A stretch of 64,000 nucleotides of DNA from Cudoniella acicularis (lineage: Eukaryota > Ascomycota > Leotiomycetes > Helotiales > Helotiaceae). Below the pieces are notes generated by a model that did no database searches, had not been told where the DNA came from, and saw only the letters and a program-made list of their open reading frames with translations. This document shows, one piece after another, positions 1 through 11,623 of this stretch; the stretch's first letter is position 1, and each line of letters begins with the position of its first letter. The stretch spans positions 1 to 64,000 of the forward strand of contig JAAMPI010000037.1 in NCBI GenBank assembly GCA_013054445.1. Direction: 5' to 3'. Made by a program: the position numbers and the translations under genes.

Positions 1-1670
1 GTTCTGGCACTTGATACGTGGCACGGGATGCCAGATAATGCCATTGATTTCTATCATCATTAGGTCTTGGCATCGGACCCCCGTCGGTGGCAGATAGCTA
101 ATAAAAAGGGGGCTTCTCTGGACCCCTCGGGGCCAGAGATTAGTTCTATACTGAATCTTTTTCCTGCTACACGTGACTTCTTTGCCTACCAACGCCTCCT
201 CCTCACATTATCTTAAACCTAGAAATATTCTTTATAAATAGAACGTTTTTTTATAATAAGAAGATTAATTAATAATATTTTAACTAGCTCTTTTTTTAAG
301 AGCTTCGCGTTTAATAGAGATTATCTAATTAAACTTAAGACTATCCTAATTTAAGCTAGTCTTAAGAGACTAAATAAGATCCGAGTTTCTAAAACATAAG
401 AATCTATATCTAATAATTATTAGGATAAAAGTTTTCTAAATAAAATCTAGACTTAATAATAATAATAACTAACTTAGCTATAGATAGTAGGTATAATAGC
501 TTAGACTACGAATTCTATATTAGGTTTCTAGGATATAGGGGATTTTTCTATACTAAGAGACCTGAATTCAGGGAAGAATATATCTATAATAGAGTAGAAG
601 CCTAAGCGGCTAGTAAGAGTCTTTCTACTTTATTCTCTCTACACCTTTCGAATAGTTAATAATAGGACATCGTATTACTATGACTTTTTGTCCTGAAATC
701 CTATGTCTATATTCCCCTTTTATTATTTTAGTAGTATCCTTATAGATAAAAAGCTAGCTCTCCTTATATTTAAAATCAAAGAACTCTCTAAAATTCGAGA
801 TTCAAGTACAATCTTCTACCTTCTAGTAGTACCTGACGCTAATATAATGATCCTTGAGAATGGGTACGGAATTATACAAATTGTCGGTTTTTCTGGCACG
901 GACCTACTGTTGTCAATCGCGAGGTGCCTCGATACCTACCCGAAGTGTATTCTAGACAGAACGGGCAGGAAACTGTAGGGATGCCGTTTGCTACTATAGT
1001 AAACAGGTCCCAAGTTATAACTAGTGTTTCTTTGACATCTCCTCGTTGTTCGTCGTTCTCAGACCTGAAGAAGTTCTTATAGTGGTTTAGTTCGGGTTTG
1101 TAATTTTAAGGATAAGGGAATAGAGAATACTTAGAAATGAAATCGAATATACTCTGATAGCTTATAAAATCAACCCTGAAGAAAATTTTGAAATACTTTT
1201 AATATTTCCGGCATGGCACGGCTCCAGTAGTCACCCGGTGGTTTACCCCGCCGTCAGAATAGCGGGGTCGGGATTCGGCTGGATTCGGAAATAGACTGCA
1301 CTTCACGTGTTCACATTGCTAATAATTAGTGTTCAACAAGGCAGGATTATGAAAATTCCTCACCCTAGATTAACCCTAGCAACCATCTACTCTCTCTTTG
1401 GCCCACAAGCAAAAATTTCCTTGTCTTTATCAAGCTCTAAAGTTTTCCGCATCCCAATTTTCTCCTTGACCCCGCTACTGTCACGTGCCTGACATAAGTT
1501 CTCACCCCACTCTCCGCAAAAATTCTATCAAGTCCTCTCAACAAGTTCTTTATGCAAAATTTCTAACACCGGAAAGCCAAAACACATCTATCTAGCTCTA
1601 GCAAGAAGGTCGGTAGCATTGCAATATACGCGCTAGTATAGACTGGCTGTGGTTCACACAGATTAAAAAA
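1..1670. other. AT-rich gene-free left end
   Basis: No convincing gene is seen. About 220-700 is strongly AT-rich and full of TAATA/CTATA words and stop codons in all frames, as in RIP-mutated repeat DNA. A short repeat copy lies at its left (38-207). The few open stretches here are short and lack recognisable motifs. From about 1,200 the composition returns to normal as the promoter side of the gene at 1,671. Confidence 0.6.
38..207 (-). repeat. Dispersed repeat, copy 1 (inverted relative to 36,831-36,998)
   Basis: The reverse complement of this stretch matches 36,831-36,998 over about 168 bases, with scattered differences that are mostly C/T or G/A. Shared landmarks are the GGGGTCCAGAGAAGCCCC block, CCTTTTTATTAGCTATCTGC and GCAAAGAAGTCACGTGT. 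Similarity stops abruptly on both sides. It is probably an LTR or terminal-repeat fragment of a transposable element that cannot be named from sequence alone. Confidence 0.75.
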
Positions 1671-2012
1671 ATGTCCAGCTCCATCATTCAAGCTCGCTAT
1701 AAAGAGCTCAAGGAACTCAGGGACAAGAAAGAGCAGTTGGTCACAAGGCGGCAAAACGTAGTAGGTAAGATGCGGGAAATGCGCGACTCTATAAACGAGG
1801 ACACGCAAGCGACCCTAAAGTCATCGTCGGAGAGTGCACGGGGAAACCGAAAAGCGCATCGAGAAAGGGTGACTTTTGGTATGGAAGACGAACTCAGATT
1901 ACAGCAAGCGCAATTGGAAAGTGTGGAGGAGGAAATTGAGAAGATTGATAGAGAGATTGAAGATCTAGAGGAGATTATGAAGGAGCTCAAGGCAGCGGCA
2001 ATAGAGGCCTAA
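1671..2012 (+). CDS. Small coiled-coil protein, unknown function
   Basis: A single-exon 113-residue protein opening with MSSSIIQARYKELKELRDKK. It is very rich in Lys, Glu and Arg and has two predicted coiled-coil stretches (about residues 6-40 and 72-108, heptads of Leu/Ile/Met such as LESVEEEIEKIDREIEDLEE). No catalytic motif, signal peptide or membrane segment is visible. The ATG follows an A-rich leader (GATTAAAAAA), which suits a fungal start. The frame is clean and the amino-acid make-up is coherent, so it is probably real, but I do not recognise a family. It could be a small structural or adaptor protein. Confidence 0.6.
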   Translation: MSSSIIQARYKELKELRDKKEQLVTRRQNVVGKMREMRDSINEDTQATLKSSSESARGNRKAHRERVTFGMEDELRLQQAQLESVEEEIEKIDREIEDLEEIMKELKAAAIEA

Positions 2013-2126
2013 GTTGAGGAGACATGGAGAAAATTGTGAGGCGTTTGGTGAGGTGCCGCGCAGTCAGATACGTGGTTGCTACCAGTCCCAGAATCGCAAA
2101 AGTCCTTCTCACCCTATTCTGGTGAG

Positions 2127-3604
2127 CTATATATTTACGATCCTGACGTTAGATTCTACGTACCTCAGTTGTGAGAGCGTTGGTGTCCAGAACCTAGTAA
2201 GCCGTCCAAAGCATCTAGAGATCGTGAAAATCCTTCGGAGATGCAGTTCATCGGAGCCTTGATTAACTAGCCTCATTTCTTCCAGATATGATATTCGATC
2301 GCGAACTTTCCGCCGTATCAGAGTCTTGTACTCTTCGGAACTGTTAATGAACTCTTTAGCCCGTACGCCGATGTGTGACGAGTGGTGGTAGAGTAAGTCC
2401 AAATAGCCCGAATACACAGTGTCGATGAGAGCTGGATTGTTAAGAGCCGCTGCAATTAAAACCCCCCCTTTCCTATGTATTTTGCTCCACTCTTTGGACA
2501 ACAGAAGCCGCCCGTCATATTGTCTCTCTCGAGCTGCAAGCATTGCCCTGACGGCATCCAACTCTTGAACGTAGTCCAGGTAGCCAAGCGGTGAACAGAC
2601 GCCTCCAACCTCTTGCCAAGTAAACCATGTCGGTGGAATAAAAAGCTGTAATGGGACAATGCGGCTCCACTCCCAATCAATCACAGCGACTATGTCTAAC
2701 TTCTCATTGAGCATTATATTTGGAGGGCGAAGATCTCCATGTATTAAGACGAACGGGCCGCTATCTAGGTCTTGGTCTACCCACTTCTCCACGAGGTCTT
2801 GAAATTGATATAGATTATACAGGACCACGCATGCATCATATTCATTTTCAACGCTGTTCTGCCCTTCCTCGAATTGGTGGAAAGCAAGACGTATGAGGGA
2901 GCGGATGTAGTCCTTCGCCGACGTATACACCTTCTCATTGTCGCATATCTCGAAAGCGCGTATTCCTTCAACCTCTTGCCCATTCGATTCGATGGAGAGC
3001 GGTCTTCTCGGGACCTTGGACGTCCACCCAGATTCGACCCTAGGGTCTGGTAACAAGGCGCCAATATGAGGAAATTCTAGTCGTCGAAGCTGTATCAAAA
3101 TATCTGCCAGTTGTAGGTAGAGATGATTTCTTTGTTCTTCCGCGAGTGATCGAATATTGACATCTTGTAGTGTTATACCCTCCACAAAATCGATAATTAG
3201 GAACGCCAGCCCAATAGGGTTATCGCTTTTGAAGGAGTAGCCGTAGATTTGTGGAATAGGGATCTTTGTACGGTCTACAACACATCTATGCTTTATTGTT
3301 AATAAATATACACATTGACAACGATTAGCTCTCACCTCATCGCACCAACCTCTTGCTCCAGTTTTCCTTCCGCGGATGCAAGGCATGGCACTATTGGAAT
3401 ACGGACAACCCATCGATCTCCAGAAAGCGGAAAGGCGACGTAAATGCAAAGATTGTAGCTCCCGTGTGAAGGCTCCTTGAAAATGCTGCAAGCCTCGCCA
3501 TTGTGATACGAAGATGCAAGTTGACAGATGGCTTCTAGGTCAATTGCCTCGATAAAGCGTTCGCGTTCCTGTTGTACACGACGATCCACGATCTCGTTCC
3601 TCAT
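2127..3604 (-). CDS. Aminoglycoside phosphotransferase-fold kinase (APH family)
   Basis: Two exons, 3604..3336 and 3285..2127, joined across a 50-nt GTGAGA..TAG intron, give about 475 residues. The exon 2 product carries the APH/choline-kinase Brenner motif (LIHGDLRPPNIML) and, about 14 residues on, the metal-binding VIDWEWS. In the N-terminal part, the WVVRIP strand and a Glu-rich helix fit the nucleotide-binding lobe. Such fungal proteins are ATP-dependent small-molecule kinases or kinase-like proteins of unknown substrate, and are often multi-copy. The chosen start (MRNEIVDRR) is the last Met before the conserved part; an in-frame upstream Met at 3,940 is possible. The gene is divergent from the FPGS gene at 3,817, with about 210 bases between them. 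Confidence 0.8.
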
Positions 3605-3816
3605 TGTCGTGAATGATGAAGATTGGATATCAGGGGAATGAGAGTTGGGTGCTTGCGGTGATGGATCTCGAGAGATTGTGGGGGTTTCTACCTTGCGAAA
3701 CTTTAAGGTTAGGCCAATATCAGGCCAGTATATCCCCGCGCCGCGCCCCCATAACGAACCAAGACTTTCGTGAACTCCGGAATAAATCCCAACCGGACCA
3801 GCATTACTCAGTAGAG

Positions 3817-5407
3817 ATGCAGAGAAGTTATAAGGCAAGAGATAAAGAAGAGTCTTTTCATTTTCTAACTTCACAATAGGCCGCATTATCCGCTCTCGAC
3901 TCCTTTCGCAGGGTGCGGGGCACGCTGAAAGGCAATCCACCCAAAGGGAAGAAGGGTGGCCCTGCTGGCTTGTTTAGAATGGCAGAGAATTTACAGCTGC
4001 TTGGCTATCGGGTATTGCCTATTCATCATAGTTCTAAGACGATTCTTACAAGCCTAGGACGCCGACCTTGATCGTCTTAACGCTATACACGTGGCTGGGA
4101 CAAAAGGAAAGGGTACTACATGCATGTTTACGAGCTGCTTTCTCCAGGCACATGGCAAACGGACTGGTTTTCCGCGAAAGATTGGCCTTTACACTATGCC
4201 ATTTCTAATTTCTGTTCGCGAGAGCATTCGGATCAACTCCAATCCAATATCGGATGCGGCTTTCGCCAAGTATTTTTTTGAAGTTTGGGATAAACTATCA
4301 AATGACGCTCTACAAAATCCGGGAACCTACAGGCCAGGATACAACCAATTCCTAACGCTCCTCGCATTCCATGTCTTTTTTTCCGAACAGGTTGATGTGG
4401 CGATCTTCGAGACGAACAGTGGCGGAACCCACGATGCCACAAATATCGTAAAGCCTAATGTCGTAGGAATCACAAGACTGGGTATCGACCATGTTAGCAC
4501 GCTTGGCTCAACGATTGAGAGTATTGCCTGGCACAAGTCGGGAATTTTCAAATATCAAGTTCCTGCCTTTTCAAGCATTCAAGTCCCGGCTGCCACCACT
4601 GTGCTAAAGAAACGCGCCACCGAGAAGCTTTCCCAGTTGAATTTCGTCAACGTCGATGATAAGTTACCAGCTGATGTATTCAAACCAGTGGTTCAGAGAG
4701 AAAATGCCTCTTTAGCGCTCGCTCTTTCTAGCGCTTTTCTACAGGAAAATGCGCCTCAAGAAGATTGTGAGATAACTGCACAGGATATCTCTCGTGCGAT
4801 AGAGCTATTTACTTGGCCGGGGCGGTTTCAACAAATCAACAATGCGAATTGTCAATGGTTTCTGGACTCAGCTCATAATAGGATGAGTTTATCAGTGGTT
4901 GGGAAATGGTTCGCCGAAACTACTATGGAAACGAAAAGGTATGTATACCATTTTTTTATATACCACACATAATTGATATTCCTAGTAATATCCCGCGGAT
5001 TCTTATCTTCAGCCATGCTTCGGAGCGAGATGGACGGGACCTTGTCAAAGAAATTGCAAGGTGTTTGCAAGAGAATGGTGTACAAATGCAGCACGTTATT
5101 TTTTGCGCGATGGAAGAGAGCAAAGGTATTGCCTATCAGTATATTATATCAACTTTCGCTAACTCTAACTGGAGATCTGAACCATAACCATCGGTTTGAA
5201 GTCTCGGAAGAGATGCGAGACCTTTATGCTGCTACTTGGAGAACCGTCGATTCAACTGCTCAGATCTCACTCAAACCGAGTATTAAAGAGGCCTTGAGCC
5301 TTGCGACGACGATTGCAGATCGAGAAAACGGGATGCGGACTCTTGTGACAGGCAGTAGTTACTTAGTTGGAGCCGCCCTTTATCTCCTGAAATCACGCAA
5401 ACATTGA
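3817..5407 (+). CDS. Folylpolyglutamate synthase paralog 1 (divergent, no leader)
   Basis: Exons 3817..3834, 3880..4011, 4058..4938, 4986..5125 and 5175..5407 join in frame to 467 residues. FPGS adds glutamates to folates using ATP. Seen: P-loop AGTKGKGTTC just after NAIHV, the LGIDHVSTLG segment, and AWHKSGIFK with the lysine that is carbamylated in this family. A C-terminal Rossmann-like domain includes RILIFSHASERDGRDL, HVIFCAMEE and LVTGSSYLVG. The first intron appears to be a GC-AG intron (AAG|GCAAGA..CTAAC..AATAG). Oddities: the usual YTSPH loop reads YTMPF, and the ETGxGGExDxTN motif is altered to ETNSGGTHDATN, so substrate or activity may differ. No mitochondrial leader is seen. It ends 65 bases from the end of the opposed FPGS gene at 5,473. 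Confidence 0.85.
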
Positions 5408-5472
5408 ATATAACGACGTTTTGATTCCTCTTATAACCAAATCTATAACCGCGTGGTAGAGCATTTCCAACT

Positions 5473-7311
5473 TCATGTGGCTGATTGTAAAATATGAAGG
5501 ATATTGCCAGAAAGATAACCGCTTCCCGTCACGAGGATTTCAGCTCCTTTATAATTCGCTTTGACGAGGCGGATAGCGTCTCCTGCTGTATGAACAACTG
5601 CAATTTCCCCCGACCCGCCAAGCTCTTTCCATATTCGAAAATTATCTTTTTGCTTATTGAGGGAAGATATAATTTTCCTACTCGTTCGTAGGTCGATCAA
5701 ATCTTCTTACTGTTAGATCAAGATAACCAATGTGGGAGAAACATACCAGGTTTCTCCTCTCCAGTTTCACCTAACTGGTCGGTACAAAAGATTACGCCTT
5801 GGAGCTCTATAGGGCTATCTGCGCGTAGGCCCTCGTGAATGACATTGAGTAAAGGATATGGATCCCTAGGCGAATTGAATATTAATACTCGGGGTACAGC
5901 ATATCTGAGAATACTTTTAGAAGATAATTAGATTGCCGGAAAGGATGTGCTTACCTGGACTGTTGAATAGACTGTTTGAACCATGAAATAGTTTCCTTGA
6001 GGCTAATCTGATTATGTCCGCTACTAACAAACCAAGTGTTCTCCCTATCTTCTAGGACCTGAGATTTTCCTAGCAACTCTACGTCCTGCAAACTGCGAGC
6101 AATATTACCTGTCATTGAAAATTGCGGATCTGCGGACTTCAAGTACGCTTCTGCCAGAAATATTGCGAGAGCAGCATTATATCTCTGGTAACGCATATCC
6201 GGATCCACTTTCACCCCGTATTCGAGGACTTTTCCGTCGGTAATAACTTGTAATTCGCCAGCGACATTTCTTTCCTCTGCCCTCTTCCGCAGCACTTGTA
6301 ATACGGCCTCGTCTTGTGGCACAGTAGCCGCAAGCGACCCACGTTTAAAAATGCCTGCTTTGTGCCACGCTATTTCTTCAACGGTATGCCCAAGTATATC
6401 GACGTGGTCGAGTCCAATACTCGTAATGCCGGTGGCTATTGGGCGAGGAAACACATTAGTCGAATCTGTTTCACCCCCTAATCCTGTCTCAAGTATAGCT
6501 ACGTCAACCTTTTCTAAGATGAAAATATAGATTGCTAGTAACGATAGGAATCCGGGGTATTTTGGAGTACGTGGAGTTTCAAGGTCTAGCCGACTAGAGA
6601 GCGAGCCGATCTTGCTATCAAGCTCTCGAACGTAGTATGAGAAAAGGTGTTTGGAGATTTTCTCATTGTTGATCAAAATCCGTTCACGGACGTCCACTTG
6701 GTGAGGGGATGTTAAACAACCAATCTTTCTGGGATTTCCAGCGATTCTTTGATGCTCAACCAGGATACGGTTACAGTAGTAACAAGTCGTGCCTTTCCCC
6801 TTCGTCCCTGCCACATGGATTACTTTCGGAATCTGAGCATGAGCAACCTAATAAGCTGTTAATAGGGGTGGCAAGGTAGAGGTAGGTATAATGGTTACGT
6901 TATGACCGGGTGGTGGAGCCAACTTTTAGTCCTTTCGGTCGGAGTGTTGATTTTCGATTGCAGAGGATTAAATTGGCGGGCTGAGGATTGGTACTGGTAC
7001 CGGTTGAGGATGTTGATTGCCTCCTTATCCAGGCCTTAGTGAGAATTACCGATCATGATTTATTCAATTACCTCGTATTCTGCATCTTCCGTTGCTACCC
7101 ACCGGCCCAGTGCCCCACCTCCTCTAGGCTTGCCAGCGAATAATCGCCGTTGGGAAGGAGCTGTGGCCCGTACCACGATCGTTCTAGCGCTCGTGTAAGA
7201 AGAAGGAGGAAGGTGGTAGTATGGCGTAAACATCCTGACGTTTGATTCACTTGGCCAAATATCGAAGATGCGGAGAGACGCAGTCTTCGTGGCGGAAGTG
7301 GCTCGGTTCAT
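5473..7311 (-). CDS. Folylpolyglutamate synthase paralog 2 (with N-terminal leader)
   Basis: Exons 7311..7072, 7023..6907, 6847..5955, 5904..5747 and 5702..5473 add up to 1,638 nt, exactly 545 codons plus stop, which supports the model. The product opens with about 70 Ser/Thr/Arg-rich residues with few acids (MNRATSATKTASLRIFDIWP..), which look like a mitochondrial leader. The FPGS domain then follows: EAINILN, P-loop HVAGTKGKGTTC, intact LTSPH loop and VRERILIN, ETGLGGETDSTN, GLDHVDILGHT and AWHKAGIFK. The C-terminal domain has RVLIFNSPRD, GVIFC and ILVTGSGYLSG. Unlike its neighbour it keeps the canonical motifs, so it is the better candidate for true folate polyglutamylation. The intron at 6906..6848 has a weak GTCATA donor, so that junction is the least certain. 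Confidence 0.85.
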
Positions 7312-7344
7312 ACTAAACCGACCGGTAAAATGACCGGTTGCAAG

Positions 7345-7351
7345 TCACGTG
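7345..7351. promoter_or_regulatory. TCACGTG palindromic bHLH-type site
   Basis: TCACGTG lies about 35 bases upstream of the start of the FPGS gene read leftward from 7,311. The core CACGTG is bound by fungal bHLH factors such as Cbf1, which controls sulfur and one-carbon genes in yeast. A link to this gene is only an inference; the hexamer also occurs elsewhere in the window (near 1,484, 11,160, 11,221 and 36,861). Confidence 0.25.
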
Positions 7352-7414
7352 CCAGTCAGATACCATGGCTGGATGAATGACGAACTTCGAATGCAGGTAT
7401 ATACACTAATAACA

Positions 7415-9546
7415 CTATTTACACAACCTAGTGCTATTCTGCACATAGGGAAAGCCCCCCCTTCCTTGCTCTGATATGTAATCCTCATAGTCTAGTTCGG
7501 ATATCCGAGACAAGCCATGTCCTGCGTTCCACAATCTGACCAGATCGAACCAGATGGAGCCTAACGCCAGGTATTGGAACTGTCGGCCTGTTACCTGGTA
7601 GAGCGACTTCGCCGTATTCATAAACTTAGTTGTCTCAGCATATAACCCAAGTCGACTTGTAATATCGCACATAGAATAAGGGATTATCATTTCAGGGAAC
7701 GGAGTCCCACCAAGTTTCTTCCCGGACCTCTGCCCAAGATCCAAGGCAATTTTCCAGTAGGAAAGAGCCTCATTCCCAGTAACAGTGTTTGCGAAGCGCC
7801 CCTCGACGTGCGCGATCATTGCAAGTCCAGCTGAAACAGAGAAATGACGAATAGAAGTAACGAGGGTAGGATTTGCAATTCCAAGATAGATTTTATTGAG
7901 GTCTTCATAAATGCCCTTCGCTTTGCGAAGAAAACTTAGAGCATCGTCGAACCTATCATTCCTCTTCAATATCCACAAGCCTTTCATAAGATTCGTACCG
8001 GCGGCAGCATGACTTGGGCGCCTACTCAACCAACCCCCTTCCAGATAATCACCGGCAGGAATAGCACTGATCGCTTCTTGAAATTCCCCGGACTCGCAAT
8101 ATACGGTTATGAAATCCGTGAAGTAATAAGGTACAGTGCTCTTCCGCAATCCATCCCTCTTGAGTTTTTGCAGTAAACTCTTTGCTTTCGGGAAGTCACC
8201 TGCGAAACGGCAGATTTTTATCTGAAGACATATTTTCTTCTGTAGCATACAATGCTCCCCGGTCCGCTCGTGGTTCAGCGGGTTCCAATTTCCCAACTCG
8301 TACCACGCCTGGGAGAGCTCATCCTTATAAATCATAAGTTGTGCGCGGAATACACTCATTTCTCCCAAGGCATACAAATTCGTTTGGGTCGGGAATATGT
8401 CTGGCTCATAATAATGGTATAGTCGATGCAATACCATTTTTCGGAATCGCAGCTTCATCGACAGTGGTGCATGAGCTTGGTCGGTTTCTATCAGCTTTTC
8501 CGCGGTCGCAAGGACTCTCCACTTCCAATCTAACCCCCCAAACTTAGACGACGATAGGCAACCGAGGATTATCTGTTCGCGCTGTTGGAGAGAAAATCGA
8601 TGAAAGAATCCCGGCGTGTCAAAATATCTTAGAACATGTTGAACATGTGGTAACAGTGATCTACCCCATTCCCCAAACCTATAAATGTAACTTAGCAAAA
8701 GCAAAAGTCAGTTTAATCTAGGTTTGCGACTTACAAGAATTTGGAATCGGTCTCAGCATCCTGATTTATAGGAAAGGAGTGAAAGACAAGAAGCAGAGCT
8801 TTGGATTTCATATCCCCTGTAGCATCACCTATAAGTGATCGCAGCTTTGGTTGAACTTTGATAGGGCTGTCATAGAGGGATTTGTAATAACGAATGAGTG
8901 CAAGAGACTCCAGCCGCTCTAGAGTTGAGTCTAGATTTTGAGTGTGTGCGAATAAGGGATTAAGATCTAGAGCGGGTGCAAATTCAATATCCCCCGCCGA
9001 GCTAAAGAACCCTTTCGGCTGTGCGGCACGAAGGAAGATCCTCTTTGGTACATCAGCTTCACCTAGGAAAACCAAAAGTGTTGCCAAATCTCTGGAATGT
9101 TTGTCTAATTTTTGAAAGGCGGTGGAAGGTTCTAGTGAAACAATCGCGGGAGGTGTTGGGGAGGGTATCGTCATTGTGCGATCTGCGGAGATATGGGCAT
9201 CGAGACGCAGAGCCGCCGGAGGCCTCCGTTCATCCCACTCGTATGTCAGATGCTGGTGCTGCGTATATGGTAGCGTTCTTCCTGCGGGGGCCGGGAGGGT
9301 TCTCTGTGATAGCATATAATTTCTTGTATTCAAGAGGCTTGCTAACGTATGGTTTGCAGTGGGTCTGTCGAAAAGTGGAAGGGGCGAAGGGAGGTTATTG
9401 TTGACGGGGAAAGAAGGGGTGTATCTCAGATTGTCGCTGTTACAAGGCGACGAACAAGACGAATTCAGGAACGAGCCTGATGAAACGCATGCTCTATCTT
9501 GGCTGGACAAGGTAATAGATAGCCTCCTGGTCTTGGTGAGGGACAT
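7415..9546 (-). CDS. Winged-helix plus TPR-like protein, STAND-receptor C-terminal type
   Basis: Exon 8735 and above joins exon 8678..7415 over a 56-nt GTAAGT..TAG intron (SKFL|FGEWGR). The first about 120 residues are Ser/Pro-rich and disordered. A segment near residue 145 (FQKLDKHSRDLATLLVFLGE..VPKRIFLRAA) followed by RLESLALIRYY resembles the winged-helix region that follows NACHT/NB-ARC in fungal STAND receptors. The last about 430 residues are helical pairs with TPR-like spacing (FDDALSFLRKAKGIYEDL, ALSYWKIALDLGQRSGKKLG). No P-loop or NACHT motif is seen upstream. The start at 9,546 overlaps the end of the next open frame on the same strand by about 50 bases, so this may be the 3' half of one larger gene whose junction I cannot resolve. 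Function is unknown; a sensing or scaffold role is inference. Confidence 0.55.
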
Positions 9547-11085
9547 GAGGGGATGATGCAGTAGGTGTCGGAATAGGTGGCATTTGATTTTCTTGGCTTC
9601 CTTCCTCCCCGTTAAGTCTCCGTAGTGGCCAGCAATTTGGAGAGGAGTTGAACTGAGGGGTGGGGAACCTGGCTACAGTGGTAAATGGGGTCGTTGAGAG
9701 TGAGGTTGGATGCTCATTTGACTCCCCATTTGACTCGGACAATGGCGTTTGACAGTGATCCCAGTCGGTGTGGGTCATAGAATGCGGCCTCTGCTCTGTC
9801 TCTAGCGTATCGGTTGATCTTGAAGGCTCTCGCAACTGTTGGGTGGGATCTAGGCCGGACGGAGAGGCGGTGGAACTTGGTAGACGCATGCCATGATCTG
9901 CTGATATATGTTCATCAAAATCGTGGGCTGGTTGCTGCAGCTCAGTGAAGCTACTCTGTGATTTCAGTTCCAACTCCACGCCTTGGGAAATTTGACTCAA
10001 TGGCCGTTTTCTCATCTCTTTATATGCTCGGTTTGACGCTAGCTTCTTTTCCCGGTTTAGCCTTTTCTCAAGATCCAGAATGTATTGATAAACGGCTACA
10101 AGAAAGTCATAGGACGCTTTTCCAAGCTGTCGTTCGGTTTTTGCTATCTCTCCCTCGAGATACAAAATGATCTCCGTACGGAATTTATCCCACGTGTCTC
10201 CAGTCGCATTCAGCGTATCTCCTGATCTAACATATTCGATGAATTTCGGAGCAACGGGAGCGGATTGAACATTTTTTGCAGGATTGACGAAGTGGATGAC
10301 CGGTCGTGATGTTTCGAGCCGATGTAACTTATGTTCCTGTATACCAAGGGGCGGGTGACCTGGGTATAGTTAGTTAATGACCTATACACATTCATCAAGG
10401 ACGATATACGTTCGGCTTGAAATTCCTCTCGCCACTTTTCCATAGAGTCGGAGAAACGACAATGTCTAACGTTCTTTACAACAGACACACGCTGAGCATC
10501 TGTTGCTCCAACTACCGCTTTAACCACCTCAGGGGTATATTGATACGCTATAAAAAGTGCGACAACAGCACGCAGCTCCCCGTATGCCATAAAGAGTCCT
10601 TCAATCCCTTTTGTGTATATTCCCTGCTTGCAGGCCACAAGTGGTAGCTTTGTATTTTTATTCAATTTGAGTCTCGGGAGCTTGTGAAGGTTTCTGAAGA
10701 AACGAGCTTCGATTTGAAGAGGTATAAGTATGTCCAGAAGAGCCTCAATATTTGTGATATTGAAGAGTTGACGTTCTTGGGGTGAAGACGTTGCGTCGGA
10801 AAGTGCGGAATTGAGAGCATCGTGAGTTGCCTCGGGATCAGCCGCAAACGCCTGTCGTAAGGTCAACGATTTGTTAGGAATTTGTGGAGACTCCAAAAAG
10901 ATCCGCATTGCGTGGTGCCCGTGGGGTAGAGTCCTTGAAAGATGGTCCGCAATTGCAGTTGCGAACAGTTGCGAATGCGCGCGTCCTCTGCTACAGCCTG
11001 AATCGATTTTGAGGCTGAAACCCTTGTTGGTGGCCTCGCCCCCAACATTGGCTGGGGGCCTGGAAATCACATGTACGATGCGCAA
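9494..11085 (-). CDS. Unknown protein, possibly 5' half of the same receptor-like gene
   Basis: The 5' part (11085 down to about 10,385) encodes about 235 residues opening MRIVHVISRPPANVGG, with helical stretches and no recognised motif. A short intron near 10,384..10,332 (branch TAACTAAC, acceptor TACAG) leads to a second block starting EHKLHRLETSRPVIHFVNPA, then FIEYVRSGDT and a long helix LEGEIAKTERQLGK..LDLEKRLNREKK, before a Ser/Pro/Thr-rich tail ending at 9,494. The phrase DEHISAD in this tail recurs as DAHISAD in the next gene's linker, which favours the two being one gene or an internal duplication. The donor site is uncertain. I do not recognise a family. Confidence 0.45.
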
Positions 11086-11623
11086 CTGAAGAGTTACAAT
11101 AAGCAGTACTAAATGATAGCGGCGGCATGTTACAGGTTACTGTTCTGATTATTTTCTTTCACGTGGCCTTCCTAGGTCAAAACTAATGTCCTTCCGCCCA
11201 AAAACGAGAACGGTAAGACTCACGTGATGATGTGAGAGATGGGGAGGGAAGAATTTATCAGACAACTAACCTTGATAGAGTTCTCTTTCCATTGCCAAAA
11301 TCCTTAAAGCCAAACACATTTTTTCTTACTAAAGTTAGCTGAAAGAATCCACTTTATATTCAACAGAAGTCCAAGTGTTTGCAACTTTGCAGTAGAGACT
11401 TCGACCGGTAACTCGAATAACACACAGCTACATCTGTGCATTGAAGTCACCTGTGAGACTCACCCTAAACGGATTGGAGTTGCCGGTGCCACTCTCCCCC
11501 TGACTCGTCAAGGAGGTTGGGCCAGGTGCCACGGTGAGATAAAGAGAGCCACAACCCCTTTTAGTAGTTCTCAACTCTCTTTTCTAAAACCATTTTTCTA
11601 TTCTCCAATCTCAACTAAGCTCA
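11086..11623. other. Intergenic, promoter region
   Basis: No gene is seen. Two CACGTG hexamers lie near 11,160 and 11,221. The stretch before 11,624 is pyrimidine-rich with CTCAACT/CTTTTCT words, as in fungal 5' leaders. Confidence 0.5.

Noticed and set aside
703..978. 91-residue open stretch in the left AT-rich region
   Set aside because: Low-complexity Ile/Leu/Tyr-rich, no motif, in RIP-like sequence.
1563..1990. Minus-strand open stretches opposite the coiled-coil gene
   Set aside because: Shadow frames of the gene at 1,671-2,012; Ser-rich reading is the complement of Lys/Glu-rich codons.
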